Below the pieces are notes generated by a model. The model worked only from the letters and a program-made list of their open reading frames with translations. It did not search any database and had not been told where the DNA came from. Both the position numbers and the translations under genes were made by a program. This document shows, one piece after another, positions 1 through 8,905 of a stretch of DNA of 64,000 nucleotides. Positions within the stretch are counted from its first letter, which is position 1; each line of letters starts with the position of its first letter. The stretch is from Fictibacillus gelatini DSM 15865 (GTDB lineage Bacteria > Bacillota > Bacilli > Bacillales > Fictibacillaceae): the NCBI RefSeq assembly GCF_000430745.1, contig NZ_AUMP01000003.1, positions 95,503-159,502 on the forward strand, read 5' to 3'.

Positions 1-348
1 TATGATGTCGTATATGAGGCACAGTTAAACGGAGTGGAAAAGATTAAACCAGGAATAACTGGACGAGAAGCGGATGCTTTAACGAGAGACATTATCGCGC
101 AAAAAGGATATGGTGACTATTTTGGCCATTCGACAGGGCATGGAATTGGGCTCGAAGTTCATGAAGGCCCTTCGCTATCCGCTAAATCTGATATGGTCCT
201 TAAGCCAGGAATGGTTGTAACGGTTGAACCGGGGATTTATATATCTGGTTTAGGAGGCGTGCGCATTGAAGATGACATTTTAATTACGAAAGATGGCAAT
301 GAAATACTTACGCATTCTCGAAAAGATTTAATTATCCTGGGAGATTAG
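1..348 (+). CDS. yqhT: Xaa-Pro aminopeptidase/dipeptidase, M24 family (3' part only)
   Basis: This is the C-terminal 115 codons of a gene that starts before the window; the frame is open from base 1. The protein is a cytoplasmic metallopeptidase of the M24 (pita-bread) family that removes residues N-terminal to proline. The visible part holds the typical late metal-site motifs: [14 protein letters not shown] with the two histidines, TVEPGIY with a metal-binding Glu, and GVRIEDD with the last Glu. The gene lies 47 bp before efp, as in Bacillus, where the homologue is yqhT. EF-P acts on proline stretches, so the pairing is thematically neat, but no functional link is shown here. The family call is firm; the exact substrate is inferred. 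Confidence 0.93.
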   Translation, partial: YDVVYEAQLNGVEKIKPGITGREADALTRDIIAQKGYGDYFGHSTGHGIGLEVHEGPSLSAKSDMVLKPGMVVTVEPGIYISGLGGVRIEDDILITKDGNEILTHSRKDLIILGD

Positions 349-395
349 GTTTTTTAAGGCGGCTTTGGCCCGCTAGCAAACAGGGAGGAAAAGAC

Positions 396-953
396 ATGAT
401 TTCAGTAAACGATTTTAAAACGGGATTAACGATTGAAGTGGATGGGGACATCTGGCAAGTGCTTGAATTTCAGCATGTAAAGCCGGGAAAAGGGGCAGCA
501 TTTGTCCGCTCCAAGCTTCGTAATTTAAGGTCCGGATCCATTCAAGAAAAAACGTTCCGCGGCGGCGAAAAAGTGGCGAAAGCTCATATTGAAAACCGCA
601 GAATGCAATATTTGTACGCTTCTGGTGATTCTTATGTGTTTATGGATAACGAAACATATGAACAAATTGAATTGCCGGCAAAACAAATTGAGCATGAATT
701 GAAATTCTTGCTTGAAAACATGACTGTCCACATTATGACTTATCAAGGTGAAACGATCGGGGTCGAGCTGCCGAACACGGTTGAACTAGAAGTAACTGAA
801 ACTGAACCTGGAATTAAAGGGGACACTGCATCTGGTGGTTCAAAGCCTGCAACATTAGAAACGGGATTAGTTGTCCAAGTTCCTTTCTTTATTAACCAGG
901 GCGACAAGCTAGTAATCGATACACGTACCGGACAATACGTATCAAGGGCATAA
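396..953 (+). CDS. efp: Elongation factor P
   Basis: EF-P binds stalled ribosomes near the E site and helps form peptide bonds at polyproline stretches. The product has 185 residues, the usual Bacillus length. It has an N-terminal KOW-like domain followed by two OB domains, with a conserved C-terminal end ([16 protein letters not shown] and then GQYVSRA). The loop [10 protein letters not shown] carries Lys32, the position modified in Bacillus EF-P. The ATG follows a good GGGAGG site. A strong hairpin terminator follows directly, so efp probably ends its transcription unit here. Confidence 0.98.
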   Translation: MISVNDFKTGLTIEVDGDIWQVLEFQHVKPGKGAAFVRSKLRNLRSGSIQEKTFRGGEKVAKAHIENRRMQYLYASGDSYVFMDNETYEQIELPAKQIEHELKFLLENMTVHIMTYQGETIGVELPNTVELEVTETEPGIKGDTASGGSKPATLETGLVVQVPFFINQGDKLVIDTRTGQYVSRA

Positions 954-962
954 AGAAAAGAG

Positions 963-1003
963 AAAGCTTCATTCCAATATACGGAATGAGGCTTTTTCTT
1001 TTT
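963..1003 (+). terminator. Rho-independent terminator after efp
   Basis: An inverted repeat (AAAGCTTCATTCC against GGAATGAGGCTTT) with a short loop is followed by a T-rich run. It sits right after the efp stop codon. Confidence 0.9.
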
Positions 1004-1008
1004 TCTAG

Positions 1009-1040
1009 GTCATAAAACGATTGGAAAAGCCATAGGTTAT
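1009..1040 (+). promoter_or_regulatory. Candidate sigma-E promoter of the spoIIIA operon
   Basis: GTCATAA, a 15-bp spacer and CATAGGTT lie 31-62 bp before spoIIIAA. The CATA core of the -10 fits the sigma-E consensus (CATACAnT), but the second half is imperfect. In Bacillus this operon is transcribed by sigma-E in the mother cell, which is the main reason for the call. Confidence 0.45.
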
Positions 1041-1070
1041 AGTACTAATTTCTTTTATGGAGTGGTGGCT

Positions 1071-2012
1071 TTGAAAGATGTACTAGCTGTACTCCCGGAT
1101 TCTATGAAATGTCTCGTAGCCGACTATCCCGAAGCTAAACAAGCGCAAATTGAGGAAATCCGCATCCGATTAAACCAGCCTCTTGAATTCATTGTGAATG
1201 GAAGACCGGAATATCCGTTAATGTATGGGCGCCCATATGTTGTTTCAAGTGAAGACGGTGCCCAGTTAATCAATCAATTAAGTCACTTTTCTCTTTATGC
1301 GCTTGAGGAAGAGTTGAAACAAGGATATATCACCATTCGCGGTGGACATAGAGTTGGACTGGCAGGAAAAGTGATTACGGAAAAAGGAACTGTGAAAGCC
1401 ATTCGAGATATTAGTTCATACAATATTCGAATTGCGAGAGCTAAGACGGGCGTCGCTGACTCACTGGTTCCTTACTTATTCGCAAGCGGGCGCTGGCTTA
1501 ACACATTAATTATTGGTGCTCCACAAACAGGGAAAACTACGATGTTAAGAGATTTGACACGTATCGTTAGTATGGGGGTCGAGCCGAAAGCAATCCCATC
1601 GAAAAAAGTGGGAATTGTGGACGAACGATCTGAAATTGCCGGATGCGTGAAAGGAATCCCTCAACATCCGTTAGGGAAACGGGTCGATGTTCTTGATGCC
1701 TGTCCGAAAGCGGAAGGGATGATGATGTTAATTCGTTCGATGAGCCCTGAAGTGTTGATTGTTGATGAAATCGGCCGTAAAGAAGATAGTGAAGCCATTT
1801 TAGAGGCGATGAATGCCGGTGTTGTCATGATGATGACGGCTCATGGATTTTCGCTGGAAAGCGTTATGAAAAGGCCGACGATATTAAAGCTAATTGAGAT
1901 GGAACTTTTTGACCGCTATGTAGAATTAACTCGGTTAAACGGTCCGGGCACAGTTCGAACGATCTATAATTCAAAGTTGGAAAACATTACAGAAAGCAGG
2001 CTTAGGCGATGA
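1071..2012 (+). CDS. spoIIIAA: Stage III sporulation protein AA, secretion-type ATPase
   Basis: SpoIIIAA is the cytoplasmic (mother cell) ATPase of the SpoIIIA-SpoIIQ channel that joins mother cell and forespore. The Walker A motif GAPQTGKTT is clear, followed by VDERSEIAG and a Walker B-like stretch ending EVLIVDEIGR. It resembles type II/IV secretion ATPases. I place the start at TTG 1071: the GGAG at 1059-1062 is then 8 bp upstream and the product is 313 residues, close to the family size. The upstream GTG codons at 1062 and 1065 overlap that ribosome site. It is the first gene of an eight-gene operon and its stop overlaps the spoIIIAB start (ATGA). Confidence 0.96.
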   Translation: MKDVLAVLPDSMKCLVADYPEAKQAQIEEIRIRLNQPLEFIVNGRPEYPLMYGRPYVVSSEDGAQLINQLSHFSLYALEEELKQGYITIRGGHRVGLAGKVITEKGTVKAIRDISSYNIRIARAKTGVADSLVPYLFASGRWLNTLIIGAPQTGKTTMLRDLTRIVSMGVEPKAIPSKKVGIVDERSEIAGCVKGIPQHPLGKRVDVLDACPKAEGMMMLIRSMSPEVLIVDEIGRKEDSEAILEAMNAGVVMMMTAHGFSLESVMKRPTILKLIEMELFDRYVELTRLNGPGTVRTIYNSKLENITESRLRR

Positions 2013-2521
2013 ATTGGCTTGGTGCAATCTGTATTCTTGCAGCATCAACCTGGATGGGATTTGAATTGGCGAAAAAAGTAACGGACCGAACGAAGCAGCT
2101 GCGAAATTTCAAAGTAGCGCTACAATCATTAGAAGCTGAGATTATGTATGGCTTAATACCGCTTGATGAGGCGTTTTTGCATTTAAGCGAACAGCTTCAA
2201 GGGCCGACCTCGGACTTTTTCCGAATGGTGTCCGAGAAGCTCACTGCAAAATCGACGACCGTTCAACAAGCATGGGATGAAGCCATTAACGAAAACCGCC
2301 ATCAATTGGCATTAAAAAATAATGAGTTAGAGATTTTGAGACAATTCGGTGCTACATTGGGCAGGCATGATCGGCAAAATCAACAAAAACAAATCAAGTT
2401 AGCGTTAACTCATCTTGAAAGGGAATTAAGTGAAGCGAAAGATGCGCAAGTCAAATATGAAAAAATGTTCAAAAGTTTAGGTTTCTTAACGGGTTTATTA
2501 CTGATCATTTTACTCATTTGA
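2009..2521 (+). CDS. spoIIIAB: Stage III sporulation protein AB
   Basis: This is a 170-residue membrane protein of the SpoIIIA channel complex, related to type II secretion GspF-like platform proteins. The N-terminus (MNWLGAICILAASTWMGFELA) is a membrane anchor, the middle is mostly helical and soluble, and the C-terminus FLTGLLLIILLI is a second hydrophobic segment. It starts inside the last codons of spoIIIAA (ATGA overlap), which points to translational coupling. Position, length and hairpin-like topology agree with the family. Confidence 0.95.
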   Translation: MNWLGAICILAASTWMGFELAKKVTDRTKQLRNFKVALQSLEAEIMYGLIPLDEAFLHLSEQLQGPTSDFFRMVSEKLTAKSTTVQQAWDEAINENRHQLALKNNELEILRQFGATLGRHDRQNQQKQIKLALTHLERELSEAKDAQVKYEKMFKSLGFLTGLLLIILLI

Positions 2522-2540
2522 AAAATAGGGGGATTTTAAA

Positions 2541-2744
2541 ATGGGCTTTGACGTCAATATCGTCTTTCAGATCGCAGGATTAGGGATCATTGTAGCGATG
2601 TTTCATAGTGTGTTAAAAATGATCGGTAAAGAAGATTATGCCCACTGGGTGACGCTTATTGGCTTTGTCGTTGCATTGTTTTTAGTTATTTCACTATTAG
2701 ACGATCTATTTCAAAAGGTGAAAGGCGTTTTTCTTTTTAAATAA
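2541..2744 (+). CDS. spoIIIAC: Stage III sporulation protein AC
   Basis: This small integral membrane protein of 67 residues has two hydrophobic helices, around residues 7-24 and 38-55, joined by a short charged loop (KMIGKEDYAH). SpoIIIAC is a conserved component of the sporulation channel and resembles the N-terminal half of SpoIIIAD. The ATG has a good GGGGG-type site. It is the third gene of the operon, 19 bp after spoIIIAB. Confidence 0.95.
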   Translation: MGFDVNIVFQIAGLGIIVAMFHSVLKMIGKEDYAHWVTLIGFVVALFLVISLLDDLFQKVKGVFLFK

Positions 2745-2782
2745 ACTTTAGCAAGTACGCTTGAAAGAGGGAGGTTATTAAC

Positions 2783-3172
2783 ATTGAAATTATTCAAATT
2801 GTAGGACTAGGGTTAATCGCTACTTTTCTCGCTCTCGTACTGAAGGAACAAAAAGCGTCTTTTGCCTTTATTTTAACACTTGTTGTAGGGATTGGAATCT
2901 TCCTTTTCTTAATTGACAAGATTAGCGTTATTTTCCGAATGCTTGAGAAGCTTGCGTCCAATGCCCAATTGAACATGGTGTACGTTGAGACGATCTTAAA
3001 AATCATTGGAATTGCGTACATCGCTGAATTCGGTACCCAATTAGCAAAAGATGCCGGACAAGGCTCCATTGCTTCAAAGATTGAACTCGCCGGAAAAATA
3101 TTAATCCTCGTCATGGCCCTGCCAATTTTAACAGTCATCATCGAAACGGTTGTTCAACTATTGCCGAAATAA
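2783..3172 (+). CDS. spoIIIAD: Stage III sporulation protein AD, apparent ATT start
   Basis: SpoIIIAD is a membrane component of the SpoIIIA channel, about 130 residues long with several helices. The first in-frame ATG (2939) would remove 52 residues and the first helix. The conserved N-terminal sequence EIIQIVGLGLIATF is encoded directly after ATT at 2783, and that ATT is 8 bp after GGGAGG. The frame is closed by TGA at 2762, and no ATG, GTG or TTG lies in frame between. I therefore read ATT as the start, giving 129 residues. The rest (NMVYVETILKIIGIAYIAEFG, DAGQGSIASKIELAGK) is typical. A sequence error upstream is the alternative. Confidence 0.85.
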   Translation: MEIIQIVGLGLIATFLALVLKEQKASFAFILTLVVGIGIFLFLIDKISVIFRMLEKLASNAQLNMVYVETILKIIGIAYIAEFGTQLAKDAGQGSIASKIELAGKILILVMALPILTVIIETVVQLLPK

Positions 3173-3194
3173 GCTTGAAAAATGAGCCGGGGAG

Positions 3195-4385
3195 GTGGTC
3201 CAGATTAAGAAAAGAAAAATACTGTTCCTCTTTATCTTTTTGTGCGCAGTCTTCATCATCTTTACGGACACGACCTCCGCCAGGGCGGCATCAATGAAAG
3301 ATGAAATGATCGACGAGCAGTTAAATAGCCTTGGAATCGATGAAATTAAAGAATATTGGACAAAAGTGGCAGAAGAATATGGCGGTTTTTTGCCGGAAAG
3401 CCAAAAAGGAAGTTTCATGGATTTTGTGAAAGGAGAAAAGACGTTTAGCTTTAAAGAGTGGGCGATAGGCATTTTGAAATTTCTATTTCATGAACTGCTC
3501 GTTCACGGAAAATTGCTTGGCACACTCATTCTCCTCACCGTATTTAGCATGATGCTACAATCGATTCAAAACGCATTTGAACAACATAACATCAGCAAAG
3601 TTGCTTATGCGATCATTTACATGGTGATCATCATCTTTGCCCTAAACAGCTTTCATGTCGCTATTGACTATGTAAAAGAGGCGATCGCCAACATGATGCA
3701 TTTTATGATTGCTCTCATGCCGCTATTGCTTGCATTAATGGCAACGATCGGGAGCGTCGCCTCCGTTTCATTCTTTCATCCGATTATTGTATTTCTCGTG
3801 AATTCAAGCGGAATTTTAATCAACAGCTTTGTCCTTCCGCTTTTCTTGTTGTCCGCGATACTTAGTTTAGTCAGCACGTTATCTGAACATTATAAAGTGA
3901 CACAACTGGCTAAACTTTTACGGACGGTTGGAATGAGTGCGCTCGGGGTCTTTTTTACTGTTTTCCTTGGCGTCATTAGCGTACAAGGGGCAACAACCGC
4001 AATTTCAGATGGAATTACGATCAAAGCGGCAAAGTTTGTCACGGGTAATTTTATTCCAGTCATTGGCAAAATGTTTACGGATGCAGCGGATACGGTAATG
4101 AGCGCTTCGCTTTTGCTCAAAAATACGGTTGGCGTAGTCGGAGTTGCGATCTTGCTATTAATCGCACTGTTTCCCGCCATTAAAGTGCTCGCTCTTGGTT
4201 TGATTTATCAACTGGCAGCAGCCATTCTTCAACCTCTTGGCGGTGGGCCGATTATTAAATGTCTCGAAATTATTGGAAAAAGCGTGATGTTTATCTTTGC
4301 GGCTCTTGCAACCGTTTCCCTCATGTTTTTTTTAGCGATCACTGTCATTGTTGCAAGCGGAAATCTCTCTCTCATGATTCGGTAG
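3195..4385 (+). CDS. spoIIIAE: Stage III sporulation protein AE
   Basis: SpoIIIAE is the large polytopic membrane protein of the SpoIIIA channel. It begins with a signal-like segment (KKRKILFLFIFLCAVFIIF, then SARAAS), has a soluble stretch to about residue 90, and then about seven hydrophobic helices. The given start, GTG 3195, overlaps the GGGGAGG ribosome site itself. A codon with better spacing (8 bp) is ATT at 3204, which gives MKKRKILF after initiation. Which one is used cannot be settled from sequence, but the neighbouring spoIIIAD shows the same pattern. The length of about 395 residues matches the family. Confidence 0.94.
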   Translation: MVQIKKRKILFLFIFLCAVFIIFTDTTSARAASMKDEMIDEQLNSLGIDEIKEYWTKVAEEYGGFLPESQKGSFMDFVKGEKTFSFKEWAIGILKFLFHELLVHGKLLGTLILLTVFSMMLQSIQNAFEQHNISKVAYAIIYMVIIIFALNSFHVAIDYVKEAIANMMHFMIALMPLLLALMATIGSVASVSFFHPIIVFLVNSSGILINSFVLPLFLLSAILSLVSTLSEHYKVTQLAKLLRTVGMSALGVFFTVFLGVISVQGATTAISDGITIKAAKFVTGNFIPVIGKMFTDAADTVMSASLLLKNTVGVVGVAILLLIALFPAIKVLALGLIYQLAAAILQPLGGGPIIKCLEIIGKSVMFIFAALATVSLMFFLAITVIVASGNLSLMIR

Positions 4386-4403
4386 AATTAGGGAGGAATC
4401 GAT

Positions 4404-5051
4404 ATGATGAAAATGATTACGGAATGGGTAACAAACATCATTTTAATTATTTTATTTGCCACGATTTTGGACTTGCTTTTGCCGAATACGAGTTTTCAAA
4501 AATATATTAAAATGGTCGTCGGTCTGCTTCTTATCCTTGCGATATTAAACCCTATTTTAAAGTTTGCGGGATCGGATATTAACCAGGTATTTTCAGCAAT
4601 GGGTATCCATTCAGAGGCGAATGAGGAGGAAATGAAAAATTCAATAGATTTGAAGAAAAAAGATATACAAGCTTCACAAGGTGCATATGTATTAAATATA
4701 ACAGAAGAGCAAATGAAGAAACAAATCACAGGGGAGATGATGAAAAAGTATGGATTAGCCGTAAAGAAGGTTGAATTAATTGCAAAGGACGGATCCGCCG
4801 TGGGTAATCAATTGGATCCGAAACAGTTGAAAGAAGTTAATGTATTTGTGGCAAAAGGCGATTCTAAAAAAGATATTGCAGTATCTAACGTAGAAGATGT
4901 TCAAATTGACACGTCTTTGCCGGCAAAGAACGAAAAACAAAAAGAGGCTACAAACCTGGGGCCGGCACAGGATGATTTAGCAAAAAAATGGCAAATCGAA
5001 AAAGAGAAAATTCATTTTTACTTGGAAGGAGGAGAAGGATCATCGCAGTAA
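4404..5051 (+). CDS. spoIIIAF: Stage III sporulation protein AF
   Basis: This is a 215-residue channel component with two N-terminal membrane helices (ITEWVTNIILIILFATILDLLL and IKMVVGLLLILAILNPIL) and a soluble domain exposed between the two membranes of the engulfed forespore. The soluble part is lysine-rich and has a ring-building-motif-like character in the family. GGGAGG precedes the ATG. Its last codons overlap the ribosome binding site of spoIIIAG. Confidence 0.94.
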   Translation: MMKMITEWVTNIILIILFATILDLLLPNTSFQKYIKMVVGLLLILAILNPILKFAGSDINQVFSAMGIHSEANEEEMKNSIDLKKKDIQASQGAYVLNITEEQMKKQITGEMMKKYGLAVKKVELIAKDGSAVGNQLDPKQLKEVNVFVAKGDSKKDIAVSNVEDVQIDTSLPAKNEKQKEATNLGPAQDDLAKKWQIEKEKIHFYLEGGEGSSQ

Positions 5052-5695
5052 AAAACAATGGAAAGTTTGGATCGTTAATGGACCTGTTTGGAGTAGGAAA
5101 GAAAAAGCCCGGAAAGCCGCATACATTTATTCTACTATTATTAATTGCCGGCTTAGGGTTTATGCTGCTCAGCAAATGGACATCTTCTTCTCCTTCCGAA
5201 GAGTCGGCGCTTACGACAATGTCAACAGGTAAGGAAGATCAAACAAAACAAACAATCGGCAATACAAAACTTTCTTCTAAAAAGATGCAGGATTATGAAA
5301 AAGATTATGAAAATCAATTAAAAGAAATGATTGAACATATACATGGAGTAGGAAAAGTTGAAGTGATGGTCAGTCTAGAAACGTCCGAGAAAAAATTAGT
5401 TGAGCGCAATAAAAATCGCCAGAGCCAAACGACCAACGAAGAAGATAAAAATGGAGGAAAACGAACGATTGAAGATGTAAAAGATGATGACGAAGTGGTC
5501 ATGGTGAAAAACGGTGACCGCGAGGAGCCGATTATCACATCTACTGAAAAACCGGCCGTCCGGGGGGTATTAGTCGTTGCAGAAGGGGCGGAGAACATTG
5601 AAGTCAAGGCAATGATTATTGATGCGGTAACGAAAGTGTTTAACATTGGATCGAATCGTGTTTCGGTTGAACCGAAAAAAAGTGAGGGGGAATAA
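5042..5695 (+). CDS. spoIIIAG: Stage III sporulation protein AG, apparent ATC start
   Basis: SpoIIIAG forms a large ring in the intermembrane space of the forespore. The product has one membrane segment (HTFILLLLIAGLGFMLLSKW) and a soluble ring-building domain containing GVGKVEVMVSLETSEKK and AVRGVLVVAEGAENIEVK. The start is unusual. ATG 4988 has no ribosome site and lies deep within spoIIIAF, and ATG 5078 also lacks one. The strong GGAAGGAGGAGAAGG at 5024-5038 points to ATC 5042 (product MAVKNNGKFG), which also matches the expected N-terminal length. Confidence in the gene is high; confidence in the exact start is moderate. Confidence 0.9.
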   Translation: MAVKNNGKFGSLMDLFGVGKKKPGKPHTFILLLLIAGLGFMLLSKWTSSSPSEESALTTMSTGKEDQTKQTIGNTKLSSKKMQDYEKDYENQLKEMIEHIHGVGKVEVMVSLETSEKKLVERNKNRQSQTTNEEDKNGGKRTIEDVKDDDEVVMVKNGDREEPIITSTEKPAVRGVLVVAEGAENIEVKAMIIDAVTKVFNIGSNRVSVEPKKSEGE

Positions 5696-5696
5696 C

Positions 5697-6236
5697 ATGC
5701 TTTTGAAAAAACAGACTGTCTGGTTGTTGACGATGCTCAGTTTAATTATTGTTCTTTCCGTTTATTACATTCTAGCTCCGGCGAACAATGATGATATGGC
5801 GTATCTTAATAAAGAAAAAGACAAGCTTTCGCAAAAAGAAAAGGCGGCAAAAAGCAACACGGTTGAGCTCGCCAACTCAGGCGATTCATTTACCGCCCTT
5901 CGTCTGCAGCGCCAAGAAGACCGTGACAAATTGAGAGAGCACCTTACAACAATTGCAGCTTCTTCAAACGTATCTGCGGAAAAGCAAGCTCAAGCCCAGG
6001 CAGAAATACAGAAGTTAGAAAAATTATCGATGAAAGAACAGACGCTTGAAACATTAATTGAAACGATGGGCTATAAAGATGTGCTTGTCAATACGGATAC
6101 GGACAATAACCAGGTGAGAATTATCGTGAAGGCAAATAAAAAGCCATCAGCAAAAGCGGCGGTAGAAATAATGAATAAAGCAAAAGCGCAGCTTGGCACC
6201 GGAGTAGTAGCCGTAGAATACCAGCCTGCAAAATGA
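5697..6236 (+). CDS. spoIIIAH: Stage III sporulation protein AH
   Basis: SpoIIIAH spans the outer forespore (mother-cell) membrane and binds SpoIIQ from the forespore across the intermembrane space. The 179-residue product has one N-terminal membrane helix (TVWLLTMLSLIIVLSVYYIL), a helical linker rich in Lys, Glu and Gln, and a C-terminal YscJ/FliF-like ring domain (MGYKDVLVNTDTDNNQVRII). It is shorter than the B. subtilis protein (about 218), mainly in the linker. ATG 5697 follows GAGGGGG. It is the last gene of the operon, followed by a terminator. Confidence 0.94.
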   Translation: MLLKKQTVWLLTMLSLIIVLSVYYILAPANNDDMAYLNKEKDKLSQKEKAAKSNTVELANSGDSFTALRLQRQEDRDKLREHLTTIAASSNVSAEKQAQAQAEIQKLEKLSMKEQTLETLIETMGYKDVLVNTDTDNNQVRIIVKANKKPSAKAAVEIMNKAKAQLGTGVVAVEYQPAK

Positions 6237-6263
6237 ACCGGGAATTCCCGGTTTTATTTTTTT
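6236..6263 (+). terminator. Terminator of the spoIIIA operon
   Basis: The palindrome AACCGGGAATTCCCGGTT is followed by a T-rich run right after the spoIIIAH stop. Confidence 0.88.
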
Positions 6264-6364
6264 GTCAACAAAAAAAAGACAACACTTAAGTTTTTTTGGA
6301 ATTTAGGTTAGTATGATAGTAGGTAGCTATCCAATATGAATTGGATGTGGTATTATTTATTAAT

Positions 6365-6381
6365 GCTAGTACCTGGTTACA
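6365..6381 (+). promoter_or_regulatory. Degenerate FapR-like site upstream of accBC
   Basis: CTAGTACCTGGTTACAA matches 13 of 17 positions of the FapR operator TTAGTACCTGGTACTAA, with the left half nearly perfect and the right half broken. It lies about 85 bp before accB. Because accBC supplies malonyl-CoA, the FapR effector, the location makes sense, but one degraded half-site is weak evidence. Confidence 0.3.
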
Positions 6382-6463
6382 ATAGAAGGTGCCAATTTAA
6401 AAGTTTGTCCTATAGTTATCTTTTTTAAATAGGATTTTTGTTGAAAGAAGGAGTTGGATTTTT

Positions 6464-6967
6464 ATGTTGAAAATACAGGAAATCAGGGAATTGATCAAAC
6501 TAATCGACAAATCTAGCATCGATGAATTTCAGTTTGAAAATGAAGGGACAAAAATTGTCTTAAAGAAAAATGAAGCGACGGTTGAACCGAAAGTAATCCC
6601 GAATGCGGAAACGCCGATTTTTGTTCAACCGCCTCAAATGCCGGCTCCTCAAGCAACCCAAATGCAGCCGCAACCGGCAGAAAAAGAGGTTCAGCAAAGT
6701 GAACCGAAAGAAGACAAAAATGAAAACTTACATAAAATTGAATCGCCGATGGTTGGAACTTTTTACTCATCCCCATCTCCAGACAGCCCGGCTTATGTAA
6801 AAGTTGGAGATAAAATCTCAAAAGATTCGATTGTTTGTATTATTGAAGCGATGAAGCTCTTTAATGAAATCGAAGCCGAAGTAAACGGTGAAATCGTTGA
6901 AATCCTGGTGGAAAATGGCCAATTGGTGGAATACGGGCAGCCTCTGTTTTTAGTAAAAGCGGAATAG
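6464..6967 (+). CDS. accB: Biotin carboxyl carrier protein of acetyl-CoA carboxylase
   Basis: AccB carries the biotin that shuttles carboxyl groups between AccC and AccDA in the first step of fatty acid synthesis. The 167-residue product has a short N-terminal dimerisation region, a flexible Pro/Gln-rich linker (residues about 40-85) and a C-terminal biotinyl domain. The biotinylated Lys is K131 in the EAMK motif ([12 protein letters not shown]). A strong AAGGAG precedes the ATG. It lies 12 bp before accC, in the usual two-gene operon. Confidence 0.97.
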   Translation: MLKIQEIRELIKLIDKSSIDEFQFENEGTKIVLKKNEATVEPKVIPNAETPIFVQPPQMPAPQATQMQPQPAEKEVQQSEPKEDKNENLHKIESPMVGTFYSSPSPDSPAYVKVGDKISKDSIVCIIEAMKLFNEIEAEVNGEIVEILVENGQLVEYGQPLFLVKAE

Positions 6968-6979
6968 AGGTGAAGATAA

Positions 6980-8338
6980 ATGATAAAAAAATTACTCGTC
7001 GCCAATCGCGGAGAAATCGCTGTACGAATTATCCGTGCGTGCAAGGAGCTAAATATTGAAACGGTTGCAGTATATTCGGAGGCTGACAGAGATGCCCTTC
7101 ACGTTCGGCTTGCCGATGAAGCTTATTGTATAGGGCCAAAGTCTTCCAAGGACAGCTACTTAAACTATACGAACATTATGAGTGTTGCAACGTTGACTGG
7201 AACCGATGCCATTCATCCGGGATACGGCTTTTTGGCGGAAAACGCTGATTTTGCCGAGATTTGTGGGGAATGCAATATTATTTTTGTCGGACCGAGCCCT
7301 GACAGCATTAATCGGATGGGAATTAAAGATGTTGCCCGTGCCACGATGAAAGAAGCTGGTGTTCCGATTGTTCCAGGATCTGACGGCATTATTGAAAGCA
7401 AGGAAGAAGCCATTCAGCTTGCTAAAGAAATCGGTTATCCTGTTATAATAAAAGCAACAGCAGGAGGCGGCGGAAAAGGAATCCGTATTGCCCGTTCCGA
7501 GTCAGAGCTTTTAAAAGGACTTTCCATTACCCAGCAGGAGGCGGCAACGGCGTTCGGAAATCCGGGAGTATATATTGAAAAATATATCGAAGATTTCCGA
7601 CATGTTGAAATCCAGGTGCTTGGCGACAAACACGGAAATGTTATCCATTTAGGAGAACGTGATTGCAGCATTCAGCGCCGCCTTCAAAAGCTGCTCGAAG
7701 AGACTCCATCGCCGGCATTAACAGAAGCAAAACGTGAAGAGATGGGACAGGCTGCGATTCGGGCCGCTAAAGCCGTTAATTATTATGGTGCCGGAACGAT
7801 CGAATTTATCTATGACCATAATAGTGGCGAATTTTATTTTATGGAAATGAATACGCGCATTCAGGTGGAGCATCCTGTTACAGAAATGGTAACCGGCATA
7901 GATTTAATTAAAGAACAAATACGTGTCGCAAACGGTGAAAAACTCTCGATTAAACAAGAGGATGTCGTGTTTAACGGCTGGGCGATGGAATGCCGGATCA
8001 ATGCCGAAAATCCGGATAAGAATTTTATGCCGTCACCGGGGAAAATTGAAATGTATTTACCGCCGGGGGGCCTCGGGGTTCGAGTCGATTCTGCCGCATA
8101 CCCGGGGTATGTGATCCCGCCTTATTATGATTCGATGATTGCGAAAGTCATTACGTACGGAAGCACGCGCCAGGAAGCGATCGACCGTATGAAAAGGGCG
8201 TTAAGCGAATTTGTGATCGAAGGTGTTCATACAACGATTCCATTTCACTTGCGTCTTTTAAATCATGAAACGTTTGTGAATGGTCATTTTAATACAAAAT
8301 TTCTTGAACTTCATGATTTGTCTCAGGTTAAAATTTAA
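6980..8338 (+). CDS. accC: Biotin carboxylase subunit of acetyl-CoA carboxylase
   Basis: AccC carboxylates the biotin on AccB with ATP and bicarbonate. The 452-residue product shows the three family domains: N-terminal biotin carboxylase ([18 protein letters not shown]), ATP-grasp with the glycine-rich loop [10 protein letters not shown], and the C-terminal domain. Active-site signatures such as [17 protein letters not shown] and [16 protein letters not shown] are intact. In this genome the same subunit might also serve the carboxyltransferase encoded at 38214-39761, as no second biotin carboxylase is present in the window. Confidence 0.98.
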   Translation: MIKKLLVANRGEIAVRIIRACKELNIETVAVYSEADRDALHVRLADEAYCIGPKSSKDSYLNYTNIMSVATLTGTDAIHPGYGFLAENADFAEICGECNIIFVGPSPDSINRMGIKDVARATMKEAGVPIVPGSDGIIESKEEAIQLAKEIGYPVIIKATAGGGGKGIRIARSESELLKGLSITQQEAATAFGNPGVYIEKYIEDFRHVEIQVLGDKHGNVIHLGERDCSIQRRLQKLLEETPSPALTEAKREEMGQAAIRAAKAVNYYGAGTIEFIYDHNSGEFYFMEMNTRIQVEHPVTEMVTGIDLIKEQIRVANGEKLSIKQEDVVFNGWAMECRINAENPDKNFMPSPGKIEMYLPPGGLGVRVDSAAYPGYVIPPYYDSMIAKVITYGSTRQEAIDRMKRALSEFVIEGVHTTIPFHLRLLNHETFVNGHFNTKFLELHDLSQVKI

Positions 8339-8423
8339 AAGTAAAGCGAAGAGTCGCAAAAACTGTTCATAAGTTTTTGAACGAATACGCCAAAGCTTAA
8401 AACCGATAGTTGGAGGTGTAAGC

Positions 8424-8828
8424 ATGAATGAAATGACATTTGAAATGGAAGAGCATCACTCGGATCTAGGTAGAGTTGAAATTTCACCTGAAGTCATTGA
8501 AGTAATTTCCAGCATTGCTGCATCGGATGTAGAAGGTGTTGCTTCAATGAGAGGAAGCTTTGCCGCAGGCGTAGCCGAACGATTAGGAAGAAAATCGCAC
8601 GGGAAAGGCGTCAAAGTGGAACTGACAGAAGACGGAATCACCATTTCGGTTTATGTTGTAGTCAATTATGGTGTTTCCATACCGGAAGTTGCTCAAAATA
8701 TCCAGGATCATATTCGACAGGCTTTGATGAATATGACAGCGCTGGAAGCAAATGAGATTAACATCTTTATTGTCGGTGTTCAATTCGATGCAAAGGAAAA
8801 GCTCCAGGAAGCACCTGAAGTATATTGA
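8424..8828 (+). CDS. yqhY: Asp23/Gls24 family envelope stress protein YqhY
   Basis: The product is a 134-residue Asp23/Gls24 family protein. The family signature is seen in LGRVEISPEVIEVISSIAASDVEGV and in the domain core VKVELTEDGITISVYVVVNYG. Members are small cytoplasmic or membrane-associated proteins linked to cell envelope and lipid homeostasis. The gene sits directly after accBC, as in Bacillus, where it has been connected to acetyl-CoA carboxylase activity. A strong terminator separates it from nusB. Confidence 0.92.
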   Translation: MNEMTFEMEEHHSDLGRVEISPEVIEVISSIAASDVEGVASMRGSFAAGVAERLGRKSHGKGVKVELTEDGITISVYVVVNYGVSIPEVAQNIQDHIRQALMNMTALEANEINIFIVGVQFDAKEKLQEAPEVY

Positions 8829-8830
8829 TA

Positions 8831-8864
8831 AAAATCAAAGGGGTATCATCCCCTTTGATTTTTT
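8831..8864 (+). terminator. Terminator after yqhY
   Basis: A perfect AATCAAAGGGG / CCCCTTTGATT stem with loop TATCAT is followed by TTTT. It ends the accB-accC-yqhY unit. Confidence 0.92.
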
Positions 8865-8905
8865 AATAGGTATTGGCGGAGCTGAAAACGAAAAGGAGTA
8901 TGGGA

